Below the pieces are notes generated by a model, which did not search any database, was not told where the DNA came from, and was given only the letters and a program-made list of their open reading frames with translations. Made by a program: the position numbers and the translations under genes. DNA of 64,000 bases, taken from the NCBI RefSeq assembly GCF_041260155.1, contig NC_091928.1:44618637-44682636 (forward strand), written 5' to 3'. Shown one piece after another: positions 51,501 through 63,072 of the stretch; within the stretch, counting starts at the first letter, position 1, and every line of letters starts with the position of its first letter. Origin of the DNA: Ptychodera flava (taxonomy: Eukaryota > Hemichordata > Enteropneusta > Ptychoderidae).

Positions 51501-54500
51501 ACAGCAATATCTACCCTAGAGCAAAATTCCAAAAGTTGTGCACCATAATTATTTACCACGTTATCCTGTGAAGTTCTAGGTGGTAACTGATAATTACAAT
51601 TTACTGAATCATCAATTGGGAGATAATCTGAATCAAACTCAATACTTTCTGAAATATTACCAATTCTCCCATTAAAATCTCCTGCAATAATTACATCACA
51701 ATTGTAATGAGTAGTATACTTTATCAGATCAGACTCTAAATTATCAAAGAAACTCTTATCTGCAAATTTTGAACCCTCTGGAGGACGGTACACTCCAGCA
51801 ATCAATAAACGTGGGTTGTTATTTTTCGTAAGTACAGACCAAACTATATTTGTAGATGTACACAAGAGAGGTTTAAGTTCAAAACCACAGCTGTTATTTT
51901 CACGAAAGAAAATTAATATACCACCAGGGCTCTCCGTAATTACTTTTCTTTACTCCAGGAGCCTGAATATTCTTATAACCATCGAAAGAAATCTTATCTT
52001 GCTTTGAAAGCCATGTTTCTGTCAGACATATAAAATCAAATTGTTGGATATATTCACGAAAATCAGCATTACCAAGTTTTTCCAGCAAGCCATTTACATT
52101 CCAAACTAGAAATTTCAAATGAGCAAAGTCAGCTTTAATACTTTCTTCTGAAGTTGTGCTACTGAAAACCCTGGATACATTACTCTGGCCGTGGCCAAAA
52201 CCCTAGTCGGCTCTGCTTTGTGTTTCGTCAACAGGGTGTAAAGGACCTTTTTGGTAAACTCATCGTATACATATATTACACCATTTACTTTCAGTTTATC
52301 ATATACAAATTTTACTGATTTCCCTTCTGTACGAGCTTCTTCTGCGTACTTGCTTAGTTTCCTTCGTATTTCCCTCACCCGTGGAGTGTAATCTCTCCAA
52401 TGCGATAATCAGATCCTTTAAGTCTGTATGCCGCTCGTAGAATTTTCTCTCGCTGCTTGAAGCTGGAAAACTTCGCTATAATCGGTTGCGGGTGGCTGCG
52501 GGCGTATATGAGGCGATGTACACGTTCAAAGTCTGGAGCCTCTTCGATTTGCAGCTTTTCTTTAATAAAGTCTGTCAAATCTGCTCAGTAAGCGACCAAG
52601 GTTCTTCCCCAGCTTGCTCAACTCCGTAAATAATCAAATTGTTTCGTTTCATTTGTGCCTGAGTTTTATCCAATTCATATTCCATTTTACCAAGCCTGTT
52701 ACGTAACCCTTCGTTTTCTTCTGACAATTTAGCCATGGCTTCGCTATTTTCTCGCACTCCACCACGCAATTCTATAACTTCACCTGTTAACTTTCGTACT
52801 CTGTCATCTACTGTCTTTATTTGAGTAGATATTTCTTTCCTCAAACCTCTTATTTCAGCCATTACATCGCTCAGTGTACAGGCGGTACTACCGTTTGCAG
52901 TGTTGTCGGACGCAACATGGCTGCCGTCACTATCATCGCTCAACTCACCGGAGACTGGTGTACTAGTAACGTCACTTGATTTATTTTTCAGGGCTTCGGT
53001 GATGCTTCTATGTTGGGCCCCTCTCGTCGACTTCCTTGGACCGGGGTTTAACTCAACGTCACCGGATAACAACAAAAGGAGGAGTAGTATACCCACAACT
53101 TTCCAACTTCGAAGCTCGCGCTCAACACGTACCACCAGAGTCATCACTGTACACATATACGCACACGTGAGGAAGCCATCTTGAGCAGAGGACTGAGACG
53201 AACGAGCATCGTGATCTTTACATGCCATTTTAACGAGCATGTTATCGTATTTCGGCAAAAGAAACCACCAGTTGCCGGCCAACACACTTCAAGATAGTCT
53301 AGCAAAACAAATTTAACAAAATTTCTCCCGTAACGTTGAGAAATTTTGAGAGAGAATTCCGTCCATCGGCACCACGAGGAATACTCTACAAGCGCCCTCA
53401 AGCGACCTATCTTGTTTCTAAAAGAGAGCACCAAATGCAGGTTTTTGCATCTGCGATTAGCAAATCAATCAATGAAGCAGATTTATTTACAAAGAGCTTA
53501 TGATAAGTTAGGGGGCATTGGAGTTTTGAAGTACCTTTTGGTAAACTAGAGCTATAGATGATTTGATCATCCAACTTTAAGGTGTCAATGACTGCTTCTG
53601 GTTTTCTTTATTGCAAAATGGAACATTTTGCCTTGTGAAAATACGATACAAACAAATGTATAACCCTTTCACTGCCATAGTGTGTCCTACATCCATTAGC
53701 ATAAATGGCATGTATGGACCTGTTTATTGTGAATTAGGGGTGAACAGGCTAAAACTTGATTTGTACCGTAAGGCGTATTAAATTCTGTGTGGGGAAAACC
53801 TATGGATATTGTATAAAGTAAGTGAACATTTATGCTGGGAACAATGGCATTAAAGAGAGTTCAAGAATATCGCTTCCTTACCCTGTTTTAGCTTTGTCAA
53901 TTTCTGATGAACTTTTCGTCCTGGTGATGACATTAATTGGCTGGGTTTGGAGCTGCTGTTGTGGGTGGGCGTCTTTCTGGGGTGTCTGTACATACCCACT
54001 CGTGGAGGGTGATGTGGAGAATGTGGTGGCACATGAGTCTTGGGATTCTAACACTGATGATGGAATTTCTTCCTTTTCTGATGACCTGAATATTAGTGAA
54101 GGAATGGATACACTCCATGTTTGCAAGTTATAATCGTTTTGAACTTTGATTACAGCAGACTACAAGGACACGTACTTAATTTTACAGTGCACACATGAAC
54201 ATGACTCAAACTTAATACACAGCTGTGGGTAGTGATGTGGTCTGCAGAAATGAAGGCGAGCTAAGACTTGCACTCAAAAACATTTACACTGCGAAATATA
54301 TGGATTTAAGCAAAATAGTGTGTTTAACTCATGAACGAGTCACCAGAGGCAGCACGGGTCTATCTTGTGAATTGCCATGGGAACTAGCTCTACCAGCTGA
54401 TGAACACCTTCAAGACATGTGGCTTTGATGAACTTAAGATGAAAAGCCTGAGTGGTGAACAAATCCAACTCCAATGTACGCTAAAAATAATACAACTGCT

Positions 54501-57500
54501 TGCCAAGAGCTTAGCTGTGCATTCTTTGTTACAAGTCAAGGGCACACTACGCAGTGTAAGGTTTCTAGTTAACAAAGTTGCACAAAGTCAGCCTTAAGAC
54601 CAGGAGATGTACTTCCAGTATCATAAAGCTTTATATCAGATGTGCAAACCTCCCGCAATGCAAGTAGATTGTTGAAGGTATGGGTTTCAAGACAGCAACC
54701 ATAGTGGTACATTGTTTTTTGATGGATATAAAATAATATGACTTTATTTAATCTATACACCAACAAATACAACATGCTGAATGCTGCAATAACAAGTTTT
54801 TGTTCAGTATGTTCATAAAGAAATCAAATGTTATAGTAATTAATATTTTAATATTTTCATGACCACTGCTTTGCTCTATGTCCCTGCTTCTAGTGAATGA
54901 CTAATTACATTTGCATTTATGTATGGAGACTCAATTCAAAATAGAAACTCATCATCCCATCAGTAATTTCAATATATTTTAACAATGGGAGAAATAAAGA
55001 GCAATAAAAATGCAATATAAATGGTCGATTACTAAAGAAGAGTGTGATGCAAGCAAGATGCTGGTAGCTGTAGAAATTGAGGGCATTCTGTTCACAAGCC
55101 ATGACAACGATGAAATTAGATGAATGAACAAAGGAGAAAACAACAAGTTGAAATCATGTACGCATTACCGGAGAGAGGATATTGCTTTTCCATTGAAATG
55201 ATAGCTGTAAATAGGAAGCTGGAGTATATTACAATTTCATTCTATGATAATAATGTGTCACAAAAAATCACCAAAGTGGACTGGAAGATGGTTGTAGCAG
55301 CTACTCATGAGATAGATATGTGAAACGTTATTTCCCTGTTTTGTTGATGTTTATTATTTGAGGCATGCTCCATGCACCATCACCTTTACGTTCTCATGCC
55401 ATTCCAGCATTCCACATATTTATATAAGTATATTTCAGAAGTACAATGTACATGCAATGCACAACAAACAAACTAGGTGTCAGTTAGTACACACAGTACT
55501 GCAGCATGATGAATTTATGTTACAACATGGCCCACTGTGGATGGTTGGCACGTTATAGCATTGTATGGGGCAAATTTGCTTTCAATATTGTTGGGGTGAT
55601 TATGACACTTCAAGCATGTAAACTACTGGTACAAACAATGAACAGATCACGTCTAAAAACAAAGTGACATTTGAATCCTAAACAAAAGTTCTATCATTTC
55701 ATAGGTGCAAACACTATGCCTAGATCACTCCTATAATGAACAGGAACAAATGAATTGGTTTTCTGGTTTGACAGAGGAAACTATAGACTAAGACTACAAT
55801 GCACAAACCACAGTAATAAAACCCCCTAATGTTGGCCAAAGACAATTGCTAAATACTGTGACATTGAAAATATTTACTTTAACATACATGTATAAGAAAC
55901 AATAGGTGAGAATTTTTGGGAGACGCGTACTAGAAGTGGGGTGGATTTTCATCTTGAACAATAACTTGATCCCAATATAATAACTTTCTCTGAGCTGACT
56001 AAAGCTAGCTCCTCTGGAAAATGAGCACTCATAAACAAGACTGCACAGGACAGATACATACAAGAAAACCTTACAGTATGCTATGATATACTGATGTTAT
56101 TGCATTCTCACTGTTACACTACTCAAACAAACACAATTCTCTCTTTTGAACCATTACAGACCTACCTATTCCCTTCGCCACCAACAAAAATACTAAAGCA
56201 TTATGAATTCGTTCAGCTGAACTTAGGATAGATGTCAGACATAAAATTCATCTCAGCCACCGAGTCAGTGCTCTACCAGTGTCCTAGGAAATTTGAATTT
56301 GTGCTGATTTCTGTCATTACATTATATCTATCCACAAAAATATTCTCCAAAATTTTGCACAAGAATCATAAATGCTTTAAAGCAAAGGTTGTGAATTTTT
56401 ACTGAGATGGTGCAGCTGTAAGCTCCAATACCTGGTAACAATAAATTCACCCTTGACTAATCATTCACTTTTTACATTAAAGTTTTTCCCATCAACTTAG
56501 CAATTGCTTTCAGCTTTAACAAGAGAACCAGAGTGGTCATCAAACTAGGAGTAAAACTTTTAGATAACTGATGAACTCAGCATTTACAAATGAACAAGAT
56601 TGAAGGGTCATCATACTGTACTTTTACATCAGTTTCCTTTTAATATTTGTGCTACAATTCCGTTCCATGTCATTCACACTTTTTCTATTTACACTGATAA
56701 AAGAAAATCCTAAGCATGTCAGAACACAGAACCAATTACAGCAAATTGTGATAATTATCAACAGCTATGAAAATTGAGCCTAAGCATTAAGCTAGCATGT
56801 GTACCAAACTTAGTTAAGGGATAGTTAAACACTTATATACATTTACAACATTTTACACAGAACTAAACATATGTACAGTATAACAATGGTAGAAATACAG
56901 GTATCACAGACTAAGCACCAAAACAATGGAATGATCTTGGCAAGATAGTTGAACTACTCTACCCACCCTGAGCTAAGGAATTGGCAAGGCCTAGATGACA
57001 GTGCTTTAGGACTGGTTTCAAAATGGTCATCCTTAACTGTCATTGGTGCACCATTACTGGGTTGCCTAGGATAGGGGCACAGTGGAAATGCAATGTTAGA
57101 AGATATAAACACACACACACACACACATACCTAGTGCAGCAATTCCAGTCACCATACAACATCAACATAGATTTAATTAATGAAATAGAACATCATAGTC
57201 AAATGTCATAAATGAAAGACAATGTCAGTGCTGAATGTTACCTTCAAAATGTCATTAATTAATTAAAAAATTATTCAATTAAGTGTCAATAATGAATTCT
57301 AAGTGATATTTTCATAGTGTCAGTGCAAACTATTACGCTAGATAAGATTGACAAATATGCTCAGTTACAAATGCAAAAATACCATAAGAGGAAAAAGTAC
57401 AAGAAACATGTATATGAAAGTCCATCCACCAATACATTGGTATTGTAAGGTTGGTATTTATAGAATTTGTGTTGATTCAAAGTCTGAATCAGTGATGGCT

Positions 57501-60500
57501 TATCATGGGTGAATTTCTTGTCATGATAATCTGACTTGTTCAGAGTTTATGTGTACAAAAGTAATGTAACAAATTTGCTCTGGATGCGAACAGGTAACAT
57601 CAGGATGCTTGATCCTCAGGTCATTTACCTACCAGACAACTTTGGGCTAGAGTTTGATGGGTACATGTAAATATCCAAGGCAAGTTGTTCTTGAACCAAA
57701 CACGTGTGTGTAAAATATTGTAAAGTATGGGGTATCATTTGTTGTGCTACTTCGGAGAGATCCTTGCACTATTAATTCTAGTAAGTATATGTTCTACCTG
57801 GTACACTGGTGATGATGTGATGGAATTGTAATGATGGAACTCATGATAGTTTTTTTCACATCATTGTTTTGTAACAAAATGAAAGTATTGGGTATTGACA
57901 GAAAATAGTCTACTTGAGTGGATGATTAATAAACACATCACTAAAGTTTCTTCTATGGTGATTTGTTTATCAGAGAATCATCAAGATGACATCATATAAA
58001 TCTTGATTTTTGCTGAACCATTTTCATGAAAATCACAATTCTAAATTGTAATCTGACTTCTCATGATAACAGACTTGTCATTTGTCCATATGCGGTACAA
58101 AATTGTGACTGAACCTTTCAAAATCTAACTGTTTTATGGTATGGGTGGCATGTCTGTAAGTACTAAAAGATGGATTCATATGGAGAGCTGCTCAGGAAGC
58201 TATGGTGAGTGCTGACATGCAAAACATGCTGTATCATGCAATGTACATGCACTGCAAGCGTTGAAACTGTGATAAAGCCACATAAACCATCTATTAATAC
58301 ACTTTCAATTTCCTGTTCTGAACCAGATTTGCAAACTCTATGAAAACAACAGTTTCTTTGTTAATGTAAATACATTTGAATGTCAGCGCTAAAACTGATG
58401 ATGTGGCTCATAAATTTGACGGACAATAACCAGTAAATCAGTCTTAAAAATATATGAAAACAGAAAAATCCATAAAAAACTTAATGTTTTCAGCATGCAT
58501 GACCTACACTAAGTACATTGAAGAACGAATAAAAACCTAAAAATAACTCTTCATTTTACTTCAATATATATGACCAAAACCAGAATATTTCACTGCAGAA
58601 AACAAAATTTGCATTTGCAGTTTACATACTTGTGAAAAATGCTAAATGAATGTGAGCAGACACTCAAATCAACTTGGAAATGTTCAATTATACATCGTGA
58701 TTTATTTTTGGTTTCAAATGCTACTACATGTAATAGAAACATGAATAGCATGAAATGAAACTGAAATGTAGACATGTGCAGAAGAAAGATTTGAGAAATG
58801 ATGACAGCAACATACAAGCATGGTTGTGATGCAGATATATGAGGTATGTAATTGTCTCACAACTGACATTGTACGAGCAGAAGTACGGCCTCGTACTTTC
58901 ACAGAACGAGTGACGTAATGTACCCATACTTTCAAAATACGAGTGACGTACAATGCACACACACAGCAAGATTTTGACGTAAGGCCGTAAAATTCAAAAT
59001 TGAAGCTGCGGTTTGTATTAGCAACTATTTTTAGACCCCCTCAAATCTTGAACTCCAAAATCCAGTGCGGCTTCTATACGCACATTTGTCTGGACTCAAC
59101 TACGTCACGTTGAAAATTGCCAGCAAGGAGACTATTATTATGCAAATGACCACAGCTGTATTTCTCCGCAGTAGGAAGACTTAGTTATACATTTTCTCAG
59201 TTATTCTCCTCTTTCTTTCGAATAAAGATAATTCCTTGCACTTCCAAGCCTTAAATAATTGTACACGCCGCTGTCCAACACAAGCGCTGTGCTGTCGACT
59301 CCAAGCTATGTTTCACACGCTGCATGCCTGCCAGCTAATTTAAATGCAACCTTTAGCAATGACCTCAGGAGCAGCTGTGCGGGCCTGCTTGCTCATGTTG
59401 TGTCGAAAGATATTTTAGAAATATGGAGACATGGCAACATCACATTTTTATTTTAATATTTTACAAAAGATGCATTGATTTTGTCGAAAATTATGAAAAA
59501 AATATAGGAAGACTTTATCGCGAACACATTTTCACTTGGGGTCAACATGGGATCGCAGCCATGTTGCTTCAAAACTTATTTCTGTCTGCACTCAAAACTC
59601 AAAAGCGTCGGATATGAACCTGAAAAATCTAAGTCATTTGTCAAACTTCGGCGAAATTTAAGCCTATAGACAAGATTTCATCTTCAATTTGATCGACAAA
59701 TAATCCTGAGCTTGAACGTGACAGAAGTCAAGCATCAAGCTGTCCATACACAGCTGCCCATATGGCTGGGTTTTATGAGATTGTTTTCAAGCGATGGCGG
59801 TAGACCAAAGGGGGCTCTGGATATGAACCTACCGCCGGTGAAGCTGCAAACACTGTTGCGTTGTTTTTTTCTTGAAGTTTTTTTACATTAAACTTGCCAT
59901 ATTCCTTCAAATTACAATGAGATTTTTTCGATCACACAGCCATGTATTTCGTTATGTCACTCGCAAAAGTACGCTGAACACAGGCAGAGTACATTACGTC
60001 ATTTGTACGGTGAAAGTGCGGCACATTACATCACTCGTAATTTGCTCGTACGAGCTCGTACGTCTGCTCGTACTTCGTTCGTTTTGAGAAGATTAGATAA
60101 ATGGATATATGAATAAGGTCCCCACTGTTGGCTTCCCTTGACCTGTTCACCCTGGATTCCCTGTTCACAATAGATAGCATTGGCTTTGGGCCAAACAATA
60201 GTGGTTACATGTTTAACTCATTAATGACTTAAATCCCTTTCATCGATGGTATTCCATGTGTTTTGTAACGGAAGATGAATGTACCAACGTGAAACAAAAG
60301 AGCTATCATTGAAAAGCTCTTCCAAAATGAACAGTTAAAATGCATTTCTTGAAGAGAACATGAGAAACTATTATCTTTTTGAAGGCAAGAATAATTTGGA
60401 CTTGATCACAAATATTTTAATTTCAAGAATAACGGTGTAAATCTAGTTCCTACAGAATTAATACTGAAATGAAAAATTTGGTAAACTTAAAACTTGACAC

Positions 60501-62812
60501 TGCAGTTTTTGCAGTTTTTCATATTCAGATCAATACAACACTTCAGTAAAACAGTATACAAGATCACAATATCATGTAGTGCTGATTGAGTTATGTTGCG
60601 ATTATGAAGTGTATCTCATGTTGGACATAAGGCAATGAGTAGAGAGCTCTCTGCAGATGAGTTGTATCAGGATTTAAAATGCTTCAAATGAAAAGCTGAT
60701 GATTGCAAATTTGCCAGTAAAGTAATTCTAGTGAGTTCAGAAATATTTGTGTGAATGTTACCTGTGGACGTGTTTATCCAAATATAAATCATTATGTTGA
60801 TAAACATTGCATTCACAATTTTAACGGAAATTCTCTGTCATGTCCCATGTTTGGAATGATTAACCCTTTGAGTGCTGTGTTTTTTCCCATCAAAATTTTG
60901 TCCAACATTTTAACAATTTTTATGAACTTTTCTGTAATTTAAAGGTGACTTTGGCGCTCAAAGGGTTAATCCATTAATTATGTGAAGTGTCTTGTCTCAC
61001 ACAAAATATCCCGCTACCTGAGGATATTCAGTGGGCATTTATTTGTATGGTTAATGCAACCTTCAAGTGGGTAATCACATTCTTACAGATATAATCTGAA
61101 AGTTTCGGGGAAAATACAGCTGGCGTGTGTAAGGTAGAAAGGCTATTTTCTGTTGCCTGTTTGTCAATATTCACAGTGATCACAGCTGATAATTTCTTGA
61201 GTACTAGAGGAAGTGTGGATAATAGAAAGATTAGAATGGAGAGGTGTATAAAAGATAAAGTACTGATAGTGGAAGAATGTTTAGAAAAAGAGACACAGGT
61301 GAAAACAGGAAAAGACAGATCAGTTAATACAAGGTACCAGTACATGTATGGTAGGCTATTCAAATGAAAGAACATTGTCCTTGTCTACAAAATACATGTA
61401 CTGGTTGTTTCCATGACCCCAACATGGCCTCACATGCTGATATTTTCATCCCTGTGAATCCATGCAAGCAATATTTACTATACTCTGCACTGAATCGCTT
61501 TGTGTGATAAATTTTTGGCTAAAAATTTCAATTTTTCCCTCGTTACTGTCAGCCAGTACAATCCATACAAAATACCAGGATTTGAGGTCATACTATGGTC
61601 ATGAAAAGGGTCTTCTCTGATATTCAAAGGTCAAAAGTGCAAAACAGGTTTTTGAGCCGGTTAAAATTATGACAGGACAGTCCACTGGCATGAGTGTATG
61701 ATTTATACATGCAACACTTTGGCTACACACTAAATTGGCTTTTCTAGGGCTTCTCTAGCTATGTGTCATACTCTGCACTGTATGACTCCCTAGGTAACTA
61801 GTGAAAGATAAGAAACACTATCTGTGTTCGAGTATCTTCACACTTGTCAGTACATCCATGATTGTCAATACAAAAGACTCATCACCTAATTCAGCTGTAA
61901 GGAGGCAATTATAAACAGAGAGAGCGAGAGAGACAGAGACAGAGAGATAGAGACTGAAAGAGACAGAAACTTGGCACGGTACAGAAGCACTGAGAGAGTC
62001 TTACTGTATCTCATCTTCAACATTTCTTACCTATCTGGAATTGCTAGTTTTGTTCTATAAGCTGCGGTGAGAGTTATAGTTCCTATTGGAGTAGCTACAG
62101 AACCAACTCGTATACTTTCAAACCCTGCAATAATAAAGATTCAGATGGAAATGGAGCATTTTATTATTGTGTAAATGCAGTGCCCATCTCTGGCAACAAA
62201 TTTAATTTGAAAATTCAAATAGAATTGTTTGGAAAATTGTTTTCATCACTAGTAATTACTAAGTCAAAATATAACAACCTAATTCTGTATATGACACTGT
62301 CAAAACAGTTATATGCTGTGAAAGAGTACATAATATTATGCCAAGACTTTGTAACTTTAAAACTTTGAAAGTTTACAAAAGGAATATATATAATTTTGAT
62401 ATAGCTATGACCTAATATGGAAGATGAAGCAACTTTCAGGTTAGCATTTCACCAAAGATAAGCATCAAAGTATTTTGTGGTTTTGAGGTTTGGGGATACT
62501 TCTTAAAAACTCTGCATTGCAACTTAAAGGTCCATAAAACATCTGAAAATCTTGACATTAGGAATTCGCATGTTACATACCCTCTCCTAATGCTGATGCT
62601 AAGTTGACACTACCAAAATATATCCTATAGTAAATTCCAAAATCAGAGCCTTGTTTCCTGGCCAGTTTATAGGCAGGGGTGACTCGACACACACAGATCA
62701 GTGATTTCAGTAGTAAAGCCATTCTATTGTAGACTGTGTAGTGTATTTTGGCTTGATGGTCACAGCGTTCATTGACTCCTAGACACCATGTTTCAAGTAC
62801 CATAGTGTCACC
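45503..62812 (-). CDS. ATG13: ATG13, autophagy-related protein 13 (5' end missing)
   Basis: Eight exons are resolved: 62812-62581, 62124-62031, 54085-53882, 48474-48393, 47999-47901, 47195-47094, 46649-46521 and 45604-45503, totalling 347 aa with a stop. All borders are GT-AG and phases join. ATG13 is the HORMA-domain adaptor that links ULK1/ATG1 to FIP200 and ATG101 at autophagosome initiation. The first exons give the HORMA core ([48 protein letters not shown], then [14 protein letters not shown]). The middle is disordered and Ser-rich ([10 protein letters not shown]). The C-terminus has GAFVN, DIPF, the LIR-like motif DDFVMVEL, and a final [15 protein letters not shown] segment. The N-terminal ~80 residues before GDTMVLE were not found up to 64000. 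A LINE sits in the 53882-48474 intron. Confidence 0.93.
45753..45846. mobile_element. Short TTAA MITE, degraded
   Basis: Starts ttaaccctttaaccagtatgg and shares gtggacctgttta and gggatgaacagg blocks with 53660-53755. The right end is mutated. Confidence 0.5.
46323..46414. mobile_element. Short TTAA MITE, 92 bp, in an ATG13 intron
   Basis: Left end ttaaccttttca, right end tgaaagggttaa, with TTAA at both borders. It lies about 110 bp downstream of the exon ending at 46521. Confidence 0.65.
48588..48602. repeat. LINE target-site duplication, 3' side
   Basis: tatcttgtttctaaa, identical to 53408-53422. Confidence 0.9.
48704..52118 (-). pseudogene. LINE ORF2: endonuclease - reverse transcriptase
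   Basis: The AP-endonuclease block starts FLVWNVNG, then [25 protein letters not shown] and the catalytic SDHLPL. RT blocks are [21 protein letters not shown] (motif A) and [10 protein letters not shown] (motif C, 49888-49899). A Cys/His cluster [18 protein letters not shown] follows near the C-terminus (about 48890-48945). Frameshifts fall near 51890, 50875, 50510, 50100-49905, 49450 and 49235. The frame opens at a TTG overlapping the ORF1 stop, so translation probably relied on reinitiation. Inactive as it stands. Confidence 0.88.
52115..53285 (-). pseudogene. LINE ORF1: RNA-binding ORF1p-like protein with 2A leader
   Basis: In the 236-codon frame from 53285, residues 1-57 are a short N-terminal segment, and 58-83 a hydrophobic leader ending in the 2A motif. 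A Ser/Thr/Asp-rich linker follows, then a heptad-like coiled coil (about 140-215, [13 protein letters not shown] type) and [10 protein letters not shown], the start of an L1-ORF1p-type RRM. Single-base frameshifts near 52578 and 52378 separate this from the C-terminal domain ([22 protein letters not shown], then REIRRKL). Met1 or Met20 could be the start. ORF1p binds LINE RNA and chaperones integration. Confidence 0.85.
53037..53114 (-). other. 2A-type ribosome-skipping motif fused to a hydrophobic leader
   Basis: Reads [17 protein letters not shown], then DVELNPGP, matching the 2A consensus D-V/I-E-x-N-P-G-P. Skipping would occur between the final Gly (residue 82) and Pro (83), releasing the leader from ORF1p. 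The poly-leucine stretch also looks like a signal peptide or anchor, and such dual-use 2A leaders are known from echinoderms. All consensus residues are intact although the element is otherwise broken. Confidence 0.88.
53408..53422. repeat. LINE target-site duplication, 5' side
   Basis: Identical to 48588-48602. Confidence 0.9.
53660..53755. mobile_element. Short TTAA-type MITE
   Basis: Starts ataaccctttcactgcc and ends ggtgaacaggctaaaa. It shares internal blocks with 45753-45846. Both terminal TTAA sites are mutated. Confidence 0.5.
54086..58870. other. ATG13 intron, no exon found
   Basis: Part of the 7.9-kb intron between 62031 and 54085. I searched for the conserved HFVD-type exon of vertebrate ATG13 and did not find it. 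A (CA)n run lies at 57109-57127. No gene is evident on the plus strand. Confidence 0.4.
57109..57127. repeat. (CA)n microsatellite
   Basis: About nine CA units. Confidence 0.85.
58871..60073. mobile_element. TIR element about 1.2 kb with repeated TGACGTA motifs
   Basis: The left end gtacgagcagaagtacggcc and the inverse of the right end (gtacgagcagacgtacgagc) match imperfectly for about 85 bp. Inside the arms, acgagtgacgta and tgacgtaa recur (left arm 58907-58950, right arm mutated versions). There is no ORF with a recognisable transposase. Target-site duplication unclear. Confidence 0.7.
60860..60969. mobile_element. TTAA MITE (piggyBac-like), 110-bp deletion derivative
   Basis: Left ttaaccctttgagtgctg, right gcgctcaaagggttaa, with perfect TTAA at both ends. 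The interior is about half that of the 230-bp copies. Confidence 0.8.
61917..61966. repeat. GA-rich microsatellite
   Basis: Imperfect (GA)n/(GACA)n stretch. Confidence 0.8.
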
Positions 62813-62838
62813 CTGTAAAGATTGAAGAAGGTCAATAA

Positions 62839-63072
62839 TTAACCCCTTTGGGTGTTGTATTTTTCCAACTAAAATTAAGTGCAACATTTCACCAATTTTT
62901 GTGAATTTTTCCATAATTTTTTGATAATTTAGGATCACACTGACATTAGTGTTCATGGGCTAAAGTTTTTGATCAAAATTTGGGGCAAAATCTTACAAAT
63001 TTTGTCTAAATTTGAAAAACTTGGCTGGTATATAAAGGAGACAAAATTTGACTTTGGTATTCAAAGGGTTAA
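62839..63072. mobile_element. TTAA MITE (piggyBac-like), 234 bp
   Basis: Left ttaacccctttgggtgttg, right tattcaaagggttaa, with TTAA at both ends. It shares the atttttccaac.aaaattaa and aaaatttgactttgg blocks with the 34818 copy. It lies immediately upstream of the first resolved ATG13 exon. Confidence 0.8.

Larger units (their letters stand above)
48603..53407 (-). mobile_element. APE-type LINE with 2A-bearing ORF1, 4.8 kb, near full length
   Basis: The boundaries are fixed by a perfect 15-bp duplication on both sides. The element starts ggtcgcttgagggcgcttg on the minus strand. It has ORF1 (leader, 2A, coiled coil, L1-ORF1p-like C-terminal domain), then an overlapping ORF2 (endonuclease, RT, Cys/His tail), and ends in an AATAAA and a short (ATG)n tail. 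It resembles 2A-bearing CR1/L2-like elements described in sea urchin. Clade assignment needs phylogeny. It is inserted in the sense direction in an ATG13 intron, with its 3' end 129 bp from the next exon. Confidence 0.93.

Noticed and set aside
55794..56063. 89-codon minus-strand frame inside the ATG13 intron, considered as a missing exon
   Set aside because: No similarity to ATG13 middle regions and no acceptor/donor pair with the right phase.
61125..61367. 80-codon frame with VERLFSVA, like the hAT transposase dimerisation motif
   Set aside because: Only about eight residues match, the rest does not follow the family, and there are no TIRs or flanking transposase blocks.
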